Of a DNA stretch of 64,000 nucleotides, positions 53,387 to 61,793 are shown in pieces; within the stretch, counting starts at the first letter, position 1, and each line of letters opens with the position of its first letter. This DNA is from Chitinophaga eiseniae (GTDB taxonomy: Bacteria > Bacteroidota > Bacteroidia > Chitinophagales > Chitinophagaceae). Location: contig NZ_JABAHZ010000002.1 in assembly GCF_012641265.1 (NCBI RefSeq), forward strand, positions 558,001-622,000, in the 5' to 3' direction. The notes beneath the pieces are model-generated. The model had not been told where the DNA came from and searched no databases. It saw only the letters and a program-made list of their open reading frames with translations. The position numbers were made by a program, and so were the translations under genes.

Positions 53387-54837
53387 CTTTTTATACTTTG
53401 TCTTACCTTACTGTGCTTCTTTCCATAAAATTGGTAAATGACCATGCCTATGGCCATCCAGATGATGAGCCGAAGCCAGGTATCCCATGGTAAAAAGGCC
53501 ATCATCACAGCACAGGTAAGGATTCCCATGATGGGCACGAATGGCACCCACGGAGTTTTGAAGGCACGGGGTGCATCGGGCATAGAGCGCCGCATCATCC
53601 ATACGCCACCGCATACGATTACAAAGGCCAGCAAGGTCCCTATGCTGGTCATCTCCCCTACCACCCTGATCGGCACCAAGGCTGCGAATAAGCTCACGAA
53701 AATACAGAAGAGAATATTCGATTTCCACGGAGTGCGGTAACGGGGATGAACCTCCGAAAATATTTCCGGCAGCAATCCATCTTTAGACATCGAATAAAAT
53801 ACCCTCGACTGGCCCCATAAATCCACCAGGATAACGGAGGTATACCCCACGATAATCGCCAATATAATCATCTGGCCCAGCCATTTATACGGCGTATGCG
53901 CAATAGCGATAGCCACGGGCGCAGCGCTGTTTTTAAACGCCTGGTAAGGCGCCAGGCCAGTGAGTACATGCGCAAAAAGAATGAATAGCACCGTACATAC
54001 CGCCAGCGACCCCAGGATACCAACAGGCATATTGCGTCTTGGGTTTTTGGTTTCCTGTGCAGCTGTACTTACAATATCAAAGCCCAGGTATACAAAGAAG
54101 ATCACCCCTGCTCCTCTCAGGATGCCTGATACGCCAAATTCACCGAAAGTGCCGGTATTTTTGGGAATATAAGGCGTGAGGTTGGCCGGTTGTATGTATT
54201 TCCAGCCCAGGATAATGAAAACAAGTACCACGCCTACTTTCAGCGATACTACCACTGCGTTCCAGAGGGCAGAGCCCTTGCTGCCACGCATCAGGATCAG
54301 CGACATGAGTATTACGACCAATGCCGCCGGCAGGTTGAAATAGCCGTGCGTAGTAACGCCATTGGCCAGGGTAACGGCTTCAAAGGGTGAATGTACCAGT
54401 TGCGCAGGAAGATAGATCTGGTAGCGCGACAGGAATTCCACCAGGTAGTTAGACCAGCTGATGGCTACTGTAGCCGCTCCCACGGAAAATTCCAGCACCA
54501 GGTCCCAGCCTATAATCCAGGCCAGTTGCTCTCCCATAGTAGTATAGGCATAGGTATATGCGCTACCGGCTACGGGTATCATAGAAGCAAATTCGGCATA
54601 ACAAAGGCCTGCAAAAGCACAGCCAACGCCTGCCACAATAAAGGATAGCGTAACTGCCGGCCCTGCGTTGTTGCCGGCTGCTGGTCCGGTAAGGGAAAAT
54701 AACCCGGCGCCAATGATTACGCCCAGCCCCAGCATTAAAAGCTGAAACCCATTCAGCGAACGCTTCAGGGTATGTTTGTTTTCACTGGCCGACTCGTCGA
54801 GCAGCCAGGACAGAGGTTTCTTGTAGTATTGCTTCAT
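53383..54837 (-). CDS. Amino acid permease (APC superfamily, CAT/YfnA-like)
   Basis: A 484-residue transporter with about 12 membrane helices. The N-terminus LKRSLNGFQLLMLGLGVIIGAGLFSLTGPAAGN is the APC helix-1 signature, with the substrate-binding GAGLF break. PVAGSAYTYAY and GWDLVLEFSVGAATVAISWS are cationic-amino-acid-transporter-type segments. It should move a basic or neutral amino acid with protons. The substrate cannot be told. It stands alone; the neighbour upstream is a TIM-barrel isomerase on the same strand. Confidence 0.93.
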   Translation of the reverse strand: MKQYYKKPLSWLLDESASENKHTLKRSLNGFQLLMLGLGVIIGAGLFSLTGPAAGNNAGPAVTLSFIVAGVGCAFAGLCYAEFASMIPVAGSAYTYAYTTMGEQLAWIIGWDLVLEFSVGAATVAISWSNYLVEFLSRYQIYLPAQLVHSPFEAVTLANGVTTHGYFNLPAALVVILMSLILMRGSKGSALWNAVVVSLKVGVVLVFIILGWKYIQPANLTPYIPKNTGTFGEFGVSGILRGAGVIFFVYLGFDIVSTAAQETKNPRRNMPVGILGSLAVCTVLFILFAHVLTGLAPYQAFKNSAAPVAIAIAHTPYKWLGQMIILAIIVGYTSVILVDLWGQSRVFYSMSKDGLLPEIFSEVHPRYRTPWKSNILFCIFVSLFAALVPIRVVGEMTSIGTLLAFVIVCGGVWMMRRSMPDAPRAFKTPWVPFVPIMGILTCAVMMAFLPWDTWLRLIIWMAIGMVIYQFYGKKHSKVRQSIKS

Positions 54838-54897
54838 TATATTATCCTACTATTTTAGTGGACTAGTGCGCAAAAGTAGGATATTATTTATGAATTT

Positions 54898-54942
54898 ACG
54901 GATTTTGGATGCCGGTGTGTTGATTCCGCATCCAAAATCCGT
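54898..54942 (-). terminator. Hairpin after the TIM-barrel gene
   Basis: A perfect 15-bp stem (ACGGATTTTGGATGC / GCATCCAAAATCCGT) with a 15-base loop starts 14 bases past the stop of the minus-strand gene. No long T-run follows. Confidence 0.7.
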
Positions 54943-54955
54943 TATCCTCATATAC

Positions 54956-55849
54956 TTATGCGATATCGCAGATTTCAATAGCCTGTGAAAGGGACGCAAT
55001 CTGGTCTTTATGCGCGGGGATAAACTCCTGTGCTACATGGCCTGTGAAGCCGGTTTCATGGATTGCTTTCATGATGGCAGGGTAATACAGTTCCTGGGTT
55101 TCGTCAATTTCATGGCGGCCAGGTACCCCTCCGGTATGGTAGTGGGCAATATATTCGTGGTGGTCGCGGATGTTGCGGATAACATCCCCCTCCATGATCT
55201 GCATATGATAGATGTCGTATAGCAGCTTGAAGTTTGCAGAACCCAATGATTTACAAAGTGCTACGCCCCAAGCGGTATGGTCGCACTGGTAGTCATGGTG
55301 GTCTACTTTACTATTGAGCAGCTCCATTACCAGGGTCACTTTTTTCTTTTCGGCATAACCGATAACGCGTTGCAGCCCTTTGGTACAGTTTTCAATGCCT
55401 TGCTCATCACTCATTCCATTACGGTTACCGGAGAAGCAGATCAAATTGGTGAAGCCGGCTTTCGCGGTTTCATCGATATAGTGTTTGAAGTATTCTTCCA
55501 GTTTGTCGTGGTGAGCAGGATTGTTAAACCCTTTGGAGATACCCCATTCAGGGCCGTTACTGGCCACCATGGCGGTGATCATATCATTTTTCTTCAGGAT
55601 GCTGAAATCTTTCGGATCTACCAGGTCGATAGAGTGGAACCCGATTTTTTTAGCGGCCTTGCACAGGTCGTCCAGTGGAATATTGTAACACCAGGCGCAT
55701 ACCGAGTGGTTGATTTTACCTTTCAACTTGTAATCAACTGCCTGCTCGTGGGCAGATGCCCTGTTGGACAGGGACGATAGCGCGGTGGATGCTAAGGCCA
55801 TGGAGGCAACTTTTTTGATCATATCGCGGCGTGAGTTTTCCTGGTGCAT
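54956..55849 (-). CDS. Hydroxypyruvate isomerase-like TIM-barrel protein (exported)
   Basis: A 297-residue xylose-isomerase-like (AP-endonuclease 2 fold) TIM barrel of the Hyi/TIM-barrel family. The N-terminus RRDMIKKVASMALASTALSS resembles a Tat signal peptide (twin Arg followed by a hydrophobic stretch). Core segments: GFHSIDLVDPKDF, ICFSGNRNGM, VTLVMELLNSKVDHHDYQCDH (metal ligand Glu), KLLYDIYHMQIMEGD, and HYHTGGVPGRHEID. It ends with AQEFIPAHKD. The family isomerises hydroxypyruvate and related sugar acids; here export points to a periplasmic sugar role. No sugar operon is adjacent. Confidence 0.86.
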   Translation of the reverse strand: MHQENSRRDMIKKVASMALASTALSSLSNRASAHEQAVDYKLKGKINHSVCAWCYNIPLDDLCKAAKKIGFHSIDLVDPKDFSILKKNDMITAMVASNGPEWGISKGFNNPAHHDKLEEYFKHYIDETAKAGFTNLICFSGNRNGMSDEQGIENCTKGLQRVIGYAEKKKVTLVMELLNSKVDHHDYQCDHTAWGVALCKSLGSANFKLLYDIYHMQIMEGDVIRNIRDHHEYIAHYHTGGVPGRHEIDETQELYYPAIMKAIHETGFTGHVAQEFIPAHKDQIASLSQAIEICDIA

Positions 55850-56054
55850 AAAATGGTTTGCTTTTAAAGAGCCATCAATGTAATCGAAATAATGCTTATT
55901 TGCAAGCCCCTGCTATCTTTTGGGGCGAAAAAGGGGAAATACGCATTTTGCCTTTTGCGTAGAACCAACGGCTGTTCTCCCACGTAAATATGGTAACTTA
56001 CAGGTAGTATTCAAAATTGGTAAGTAATTTGTTTAACGAAGAGAAAAGCGGAGG

Positions 56055-56351
56055 TTGAAAATGCAAAAAAAGTATACTCCAAGTTTGTGGGTTTGCATAT
56101 TGCTGGATTTAATAGGATGCGCCAGTTACGCGGTCCCGGTTTTAGGCGAGGCCAGTGATTTTATCTGGGCGCCGATTTCTGCCATTATTTTTTACCGGAT
56201 GTTTGGGGGTTCTCCCCTCGCTACTTTTGGTAGCATTTTTAACTTTATCGAGGAATTATTTCCGGGAACCGATTTTATCCCCACATTTACCATTGCGTGG
56301 GTATTGAAGCGGGTAATGGCCGGAAGGAGAACTACCGTTTCAGCGCAATAG
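56055..56351 (+). CDS. Small conserved membrane protein of unknown function
   Basis: A 98-residue protein with two predicted membrane helices (about 12-30 and 38-58), separated by the acidic loop GEASDF. Conserved features are IGCASYAVP, ISAIIFYRMFGG and FNFIEELFPGTDFIPTFTIAW. I recognise the pattern from Bacteroidota genomes but not a name. The C-terminus is basic. An ATG two codons downstream could also serve. It is convergent with the TonB-dependent receptor, with a shared hairpin. Confidence 0.75.
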   Translation: MKMQKKYTPSLWVCILLDLIGCASYAVPVLGEASDFIWAPISAIIFYRMFGGSPLATFGSIFNFIEELFPGTDFIPTFTIAWVLKRVMAGRRTTVSAQ

Positions 56352-56370
56352 ATGATTCACTAAAATAACT

Positions 56371-56414
56371 AAGGGCTTTCATTTTGTGGCTGCCGCCGCA
56401 AGATGAAAGCCCTT
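56371..56414. terminator. Bidirectional hairpin between small membrane protein and receptor
   Basis: AAGGGCTTTCAT pairs with ATGAAAGCCCTT, and the inner TTGTGGC pairs with GCCGCAA (one wobble). It lies 20 bases after each convergent stop. Confidence 0.82.
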
Positions 56415-56432
56415 CACTCTTGGTGAAATTGC

Positions 56433-59321
56433 TTAGAAGCCGCCTCTCTGGCGGAATCCGCCGCCCCGTCCACCCGGGAAATTCATCATACGGGGACCTT
56501 TATCCCCCATTTTACCGTTATTGCCACCAAACTTATTCAGGAAGTAAGTGAAGCTGATCATGAAATATTGCTGCAGCACATTGCTTTGTGTGTCCTGGAT
56601 ATAGTTGTCGGAAACGGAACGCGATACACTGATATACTGTTTCAGTAAATCAAATCCCTGCACTTTAATCAATCCCTGCTTTTTAGGGAATACATACTTC
56701 GATACATTGGCGTTCCACATTGTAGAAGTAAGGTTATATCCTGCCTGACGGCCGCGGCTCATGGTGCAGGTAACGTCGGTGCCTATCATGAAGCCCAGCG
56801 GCAGGTTGATGTTGAAGTCGGTGTTAATATTATAATCCAGGTAGCGGGTATCGCTTAGTGTAGAAGCGGTTTTCTGCGTATAGCTGGTAGCGTTATAATT
56901 TACACTACCACCCAGCGATACATCGAACAATTCCTTGTACATATAGTTTACATTGGCCGACTGCGACAGCTGCAATGTATTGGTATAGCTGATCACGTTA
57001 TTGCTGGCAACCACATCGCGGCTGTAACTCACTGTAGTTCCGGTGTTCAGGTTCTGTCCGGGCGTTTTCGACAAAGGGATAGAATTATGCACCATTCCCC
57101 TTATGTTAAAATAGCCGTTAACGTTAATTGGCTTTACGGTCTGTTTCCCTGTTTTAGGATCCAGTGTAGTAGCGTTGATGATCCTGTTTACCGCATAGGA
57201 TCCGCTCAGGGATGCAAACATACCCCGGAATGTGATATTGTTGAACTGGTTATAGTTAACATTGAGGGAGTTGTTGAAAGTAGGCTTCAGATCAGGATTT
57301 CCCAGTTGTACATACAATGGGTTACTGTTGTCTGGCACCGGCGCCAGCTGCTGAACTGAGGGTTGCTGGGTGCTTCCATTATAGTTGATCCGTAACCGTT
57401 TGTTTTTTGCAAACATATAATTGAAAGACGCCTGGGGAGAGAAGTTGACGGTATGCTGCCTGATCAGGCTATCCTTGCCGGTGCGGAAGGAATGCGTCAT
57501 ATTATCCAGGTCGTTGAACAATACGTTTAGCCCAAACGAATAATCATATTTTAGCTTGTTGGTACGAAGCGACAGACCCGCCTGTTGATTCACCGTATTG
57601 TTGGTGAAAGCGTTGCTGAGCGAGTCATTCAGGATATTATAATCGCCCTTTCCACCATCATAATCGTATGTATATTTTGTACTCTTGCTGTTGTATTTCG
57701 TGATACCGTAATTAGCTTCTACATAACGGTCTTTCCCCACGGGCTCTGTATAGGTAACGTTTACACCTTCATTCCAGCTGTCGGTATTGATATCATTGCG
57801 TTGGTTAAACGTTACTACGCTATCCGGGTTGAAGTAAGTGATGCTCGATTTATTGAAATTCTGCTGTTGATTATTGCTGTTGCTATAGCTGAAATTGGCG
57901 CTGAGTGTCCGGCCTACCTTTTTGAATTTTTTTCGGAAAAGCAGCGACCCGCCTATATTCTGACTATTACCTTGTCCGTCGTTATAGGTAATCCCCTTGT
58001 TGATGGTATCGTTTAAATTATTGAGCAGCGATACGTTTTGTGTAACACTGTAGCTATTCCCATTTGTGAGCGAATAGGTAGGTGAAAAGATCAGGGAATG
58101 CAGGCTATCGATGGTGTATTCCACACGGGCAGAGAAGCGGTTGTTGCTATTGTCTGTCAGCGATGACGAGTTGTTGTTATCGTAGTTGGTATTAGGATTT
58201 TTCAACGAATCGACCGTAAATGTTTGCCTGGCTGTTTTCTGCTCTACGTTCAGTTTGGTATCATTGAAGAAATAGCTGCCGTTTACGACCAGGTTTTTAC
58301 CAAAGTCCTGGTTGAAGTTAAGGCCGGTGTTCCAGTTGCGGGTAATACCGGCATTGTTACTGCTGCCGCCCAGGCCTTGTACCATCATACGCATCCCTCC
58401 GCCCCCGCGGCCGCCTCCCCGGCCTCCACCGCCGCCGGCAGAGCTAAAGCTCATCTGATCCTGTTGGGTATACCCCATGTTGTTAACGTTATTTCCGCCG
58501 CCCAATAGCGACAGCTGCTGATTTTCCCGGAAGCGGTTTAGGCTGAGGGAAACGCCGAAGCGGTCGTCGGTACCGTAGCCTGCAGTGGCGCGGCCAAACA
58601 TACCTTTCTTCTTATCCTTCTTAATAGTGATGTTGATCGTTTTCTCCGTTTGCCCATCATCGATGCCGGTAAACTGCGCCTGGTCAGACTTTTTATCGAT
58701 CAGCTGTACTTTGTCGATGATATTGGCGGGCAGGTTTTTGGTAGCCAGTTTGGGATCGCTGCCGAAGAACGGTTTACCATCTACCAGTACTTTGGTAACA
58801 GTTTCCCCTTGTGCTGTGATGGCGCCGTCTTTATCTACTGTAACGCCGGGCAGCTTTTTCAGCAAGTCTTCTACCACCGCATTTTCGCGGGTTTTGAAGG
58901 CGTCGGCATTAAATTCGAGTGTATCTTTTTTCACTACAATAGGCGGCTTCTCGTCTACTATTTCTACGGTATTCAGTGTTACGCCTTTGCGTACCATGGG
59001 GATATTTCCCAGCGTAAGTTGTTGATGGTCGGTATTGATCTGTATTAATTTATTAACGGGCTTATAGCCCAGGAAGCTTACGTACAGTCGGTATGCGCCG
59101 TTGGGGATATTGGTGATTTCAAAGTTTCCTTTGGTATCTGTCATCGAGGTACTGGCAACACTGGAGTCTTTTGCATTTAACAGTACAACGGTTGCGGCGG
59201 GCATGGCTTCCCTGGAAGTAGAATCAGTTAGTTGGCCTTTAATCTTTCCTTGTTGCGACTGAGCATGGGCATGAAGAATGCCCAAACTCAGTATCAACAA
59301 GAGTTGTAGAAGTTTTTTCAT
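56433..59321 (-). CDS. Outer-membrane beta-barrel receptor (TonB-dependent type)
   Basis: A 962-residue outer-membrane protein. After the signal (ILHAHAQ) comes a carboxypeptidase-regulatory-like domain (about 25-110; GQLTDSTSREAMPAATVVL), a plug domain (about 150-235; KLPGVTVDKDGAITAQGE and VLVDGKPFFG), and a long beta-barrel. The family is the 'outer membrane beta-barrel' group with no linked SusD. A Gly/Arg-rich insert (SAGGGGGRGGGRGGGGMRMM) lies near residue 300, and the C-terminus ends GGRGGGFRQRGGF. Such glycine-rich tails are unusual for porins. It probably takes up metal, peptide or a siderophore. It follows the GLPGLI gene by 40 bases and is divergent from the two-component system. 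Confidence 0.9.
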   Translation of the reverse strand: MKKLLQLLLILSLGILHAHAQSQQGKIKGQLTDSTSREAMPAATVVLLNAKDSSVASTSMTDTKGNFEITNIPNGAYRLYVSFLGYKPVNKLIQINTDHQQLTLGNIPMVRKGVTLNTVEIVDEKPPIVVKKDTLEFNADAFKTRENAVVEDLLKKLPGVTVDKDGAITAQGETVTKVLVDGKPFFGSDPKLATKNLPANIIDKVQLIDKKSDQAQFTGIDDGQTEKTINITIKKDKKKGMFGRATAGYGTDDRFGVSLSLNRFRENQQLSLLGGGNNVNNMGYTQQDQMSFSSAGGGGGRGGGRGGGGMRMMVQGLGGSSNNAGITRNWNTGLNFNQDFGKNLVVNGSYFFNDTKLNVEQKTARQTFTVDSLKNPNTNYDNNNSSSLTDNSNNRFSARVEYTIDSLHSLIFSPTYSLTNGNSYSVTQNVSLLNNLNDTINKGITYNDGQGNSQNIGGSLLFRKKFKKVGRTLSANFSYSNSNNQQQNFNKSSITYFNPDSVVTFNQRNDINTDSWNEGVNVTYTEPVGKDRYVEANYGITKYNSKSTKYTYDYDGGKGDYNILNDSLSNAFTNNTVNQQAGLSLRTNKLKYDYSFGLNVLFNDLDNMTHSFRTGKDSLIRQHTVNFSPQASFNYMFAKNKRLRINYNGSTQQPSVQQLAPVPDNSNPLYVQLGNPDLKPTFNNSLNVNYNQFNNITFRGMFASLSGSYAVNRIINATTLDPKTGKQTVKPINVNGYFNIRGMVHNSIPLSKTPGQNLNTGTTVSYSRDVVASNNVISYTNTLQLSQSANVNYMYKELFDVSLGGSVNYNATSYTQKTASTLSDTRYLDYNINTDFNINLPLGFMIGTDVTCTMSRGRQAGYNLTSTMWNANVSKYVFPKKQGLIKVQGFDLLKQYISVSRSVSDNYIQDTQSNVLQQYFMISFTYFLNKFGGNNGKMGDKGPRMMNFPGGRGGGFRQRGGF

Positions 59322-59361
59322 AAATGATATTAACAGGACGGGGGTAAGTTAGGATGAAAAT

Positions 59362-60147
59362 TTACAATTGTGGTTGCCGCTTACGTAATTTCTCCATCTC
59401 TTGTCTCCTGATATCTCTCATCTGTTCCTGGCTTACTTTTTCAGCACCGGCAGGAACGCCCAAATCAGTGTCTGTAATGGGTTTCAGGCTAATATTTTTT
59501 GCTGTAAATGCCCGTCTGCTGCCTTCGGCAGATAAAACCACTGCGTTACTATCGGGCAATAAACCGTTTATTGGAGAGAATGCAAATGGCAGTTCGGTGG
59601 TATACCAAACGGTGTAGGTATCGTCTTTTAGCTGGATGGTGGCCTTTTTGCAGGTATAGCCAGCTATCTTTTTTGTTTTGTCGGTGGATTTGTTATTAGC
59701 GGTATAGATAAAATCTTCTTCGGTATAATATGTTTTCTTATCATCTCCGAAGGTGGTGAACACCTGGTCGTATTTTTTGTTGGCCAGGTCTACGTATTGC
59801 GTATTGTTGCCGCGAAAGCCCATACCTCCGCCCATGCCTGGTCTGCGGAAATTGCGGGAACTGGTATCTCCCTCCGGGCGCCGTCTGCCTGCACCGCCGA
59901 AGTCGGGCCGTTCGGTGGTAAGTTTACCGAGATTGTTGTTAAAAGTAAAGGTTTGTTTAAAAGTAATGACATCAGGGATTTGTGGGGTCTCTTCGCCATC
60001 ACCGCCGCCGCGCTGGAAGCCACGCATACGTTCGGGGTCTGTTTTTGCGGTTACTTCGTATTCAATCGTGCCTGATTGCTGTGCCAATACAGGGCTGGCG
60101 GCAGATAGCAGCGTAACTGCAAAGAATAAACGGATAGTTTGGTTCAT
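59362..60147 (-). CDS. GLPGLI family protein
   Basis: A 261-residue exported protein. After a signal (SAASPVLAQ) comes a beta-rich body ending in the family signature WYTTELPFAFSPINGLLPD. The GLPGLI motif reads INGLLPD here. A Gly/Arg/Phe-rich insert (RRPGMGGGMGFRGNNTQ) lies near residue 105, similar in composition to the Gly/Arg insert of the partner receptor. GLPGLI proteins in Bacteroidota often sit next to outer-membrane receptors and are thought to help transport or metal handling, but function is open. It is the first gene of a two-gene unit with the receptor. Confidence 0.88.
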   Translation of the reverse strand: MNQTIRLFFAVTLLSAASPVLAQQSGTIEYEVTAKTDPERMRGFQRGGGDGEETPQIPDVITFKQTFTFNNNLGKLTTERPDFGGAGRRRPEGDTSSRNFRRPGMGGGMGFRGNNTQYVDLANKKYDQVFTTFGDDKKTYYTEEDFIYTANNKSTDKTKKIAGYTCKKATIQLKDDTYTVWYTTELPFAFSPINGLLPDSNAVVLSAEGSRRAFTAKNISLKPITDTDLGVPAGAEKVSQEQMRDIRRQEMEKLRKRQPQL

Positions 60148-60167
60148 ACCTGGTTGTTTTTGTACTA

Positions 60168-60175
60168 CAAAAGTG
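60168..60175 (-). promoter_or_regulatory. Possible promoter -7 element of the GLPGLI-receptor operon
   Basis: CACTTTTG on the minus strand matches TAnnTTTG with one mismatch. Transcription would start near 60161, about 14 bases before the ATG. No -33 match was found, so activation by a regulator would be needed. Confidence 0.4.
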
Positions 60176-60210
60176 CTCGTTCGCTTTCATTTTTTGGGTT
60201 AAAAAGCTTT

Positions 60211-60282
60211 ATTTACTGTTATTTACTGTTAAGGTCCATGGGCAAGCGTTAATCTTCCTTATTTACTGTTAATTACTGTTAA
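60211..60282 (+). promoter_or_regulatory. Two tandem pairs of response-regulator-like boxes
   Basis: ATTTACTGTT occurs at 60211-60220 and 60221-60230 (exact, 10-bp period), then again at 60261-60270 with AATTACTGTT at 60271-60280. Both pairs end in AAGG. OmpR-family regulators bind tandem direct repeats of about 10-11 bp. The two pairs lie about 55 and 60 bases upstream of the two divergent predicted start points. Confidence 0.7.
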
Positions 60283-60312
60283 GGAGTTGACGGGTATTAG
60301 GCCGCGATTGGA

Positions 60313-60320
60313 TAGTTTTG
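60313..60320 (+). promoter_or_regulatory. Promoter -7 element of the histidine kinase gene
   Basis: TAGTTTTG is an exact TAnnTTTG match, 20 bases before the ATG at 60341. GTTG at 60286-60289 is a possible -33 element. It lies immediately downstream of the second repeat pair. Confidence 0.55.
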
Positions 60321-60340
60321 TAAGGAGCTTAAAAATTTTC

Positions 60341-61777
60341 ATGCGACAAAGAATCAGAAATATCCTCATCCTTATGTCTGTTTGTATACTGGGCATATTT
60401 CTGTTCCAGGGGTACTGGTTGTATAACTCCTACAAACTAAGGGAAGAGCAGTTCAATAAAGAGATTAACGAATCGCTGAGAATGGCGGTGTTTAACAAGC
60501 AGTTTTCTGATGTACGCCGCTATATCCGGTATTTTGGCAAGGATAAAGATTCACTGAATTCGCCGATGCGGGGTGTAGCTGAGCAATTGGAAGAAATAGG
60601 CATGCCCAGGGGTAAGCGGTTTAAAGGCCATGCCTTTTATCCAGGGCCACCCCCTCCCCCTGAAGCCTTCCACGGCGATTCTAATGTGCGGGTATACGCC
60701 GATACCCTGGCCCGGCAGATTTCTGAGATCCTCATTACCAGCAACTTACATGACGATAGCACCAATATGAAGAAGCTGGATTCGGTATTCCGGGTGGAGC
60801 TGGCCAACCGGCAAATTGCGACGCCCTATAGGCTGGATACCTTCCACTACAGCTTTACCGGGTTGGGCCGGGAAACCTTCAGGGACAGTATCCGGCGCCG
60901 GGAGCCCAGGCAAACGGCTAAAATCCCTTTTAATCCCGCCAGTAACCTGTTTGTTCAGGCTACATTCGACTCTCCCCTGCAGTTTATATTACAGAAGATG
61001 ATCTGGACCCTGCTCGCCTCCGTGGTGCTGCTGGTGCTGACTACGCTCTGTTTTACCTATATGCTGAGAACCATCCTTAAACAAAAGAAGTTATCCGAGG
61101 TAAAGAGTGATTTCATCAACAACATGACGCATGAGCTGAAAACCCCGATTGCTACCGTATCTGCGGCAGTAGAGGCCATGCTCAACTTCAATGCGTTGAA
61201 TGATCAGCGTAAAACCCAAACCTATCTCGACATTTCAAAAAATGAGCTGCAACGCTTGTCAGACCTGGTGGAGAAGGTATTGCATATTGCTGCAGAAGAG
61301 AAGGAAGATATAGAGCTGTTCCGGGAAGAAACCGACCTGAATGAAATCATAGATAATATCTTATCGAATCACCAGCTGAAAGCGGGCAAACAGCTGCAGT
61401 TACGCTATGACAACAACCTGGCCGGAAAGCTGGTATATGTGGATAAGACGCACCTGGCCAATGCCATCAATAACCTGGTAGATAATGCCATCAAGTATTC
61501 GGGAGAACATGTACAGCTATATATCCAGACCAGCCTGGAAAACGGTATCCTGAAAATCCGGGTGAAAGACAACGGTATTGGCATTCCTAAAGTATACCAA
61601 GGTAGTATCTTTGATAAGTTTTTCAGGGTGCCTACCGGCAACCTGCATAATGTGAAAGGGTTTGGGTTAGGACTGAGTTATGTACAAAAAATAGTGGAAA
61701 TGCATGGAGGCAGTATCCACGTGCAGAGCGAGCCGGAGAAAGGCAGTGAGTTCACGATTATTATTCCATCTGCATAG
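60341..61777 (+). CDS. Sensor histidine kinase
   Basis: A 478-residue HisKA-type kinase. It has two membrane helices (about 8-25 and 226-250) around a periplasmic sensor of about 200 residues containing a PGPPPPPEAFHGD segment. The phosphorylated His is in NNMTHELKTPIATVSAAVE (about residue 265). The ATP domain has NLVDNAIKYSGEH, DNGIGIP, and GFGLGLSYVQKIVEMHGG. It has no HAMP domain. It phosphorylates the downstream OmpR-type regulator. GGAG precedes the ATG at 60341; an upstream ATG at 60287 lies within the control region and is not used. Confidence 0.94.
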   Translation: MRQRIRNILILMSVCILGIFLFQGYWLYNSYKLREEQFNKEINESLRMAVFNKQFSDVRRYIRYFGKDKDSLNSPMRGVAEQLEEIGMPRGKRFKGHAFYPGPPPPPEAFHGDSNVRVYADTLARQISEILITSNLHDDSTNMKKLDSVFRVELANRQIATPYRLDTFHYSFTGLGRETFRDSIRRREPRQTAKIPFNPASNLFVQATFDSPLQFILQKMIWTLLASVVLLVLTTLCFTYMLRTILKQKKLSEVKSDFINNMTHELKTPIATVSAAVEAMLNFNALNDQRKTQTYLDISKNELQRLSDLVEKVLHIAAEEKEDIELFREETDLNEIIDNILSNHQLKAGKQLQLRYDNNLAGKLVYVDKTHLANAINNLVDNAIKYSGEHVQLYIQTSLENGILKIRVKDNGIGIPKVYQGSIFDKFFRVPTGNLHNVKGFGLGLSYVQKIVEMHGGSIHVQSEPEKGSEFTIIIPSA

Positions 61778-61793
61778 TATTAAAAAGCGATTT

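Noticed and set aside
58380..58440. Gly-coding GC-rich tract read as a tandem DNA repeat
   Set aside because: It is codon-level low complexity inside the receptor gene, not a separate repeat element.
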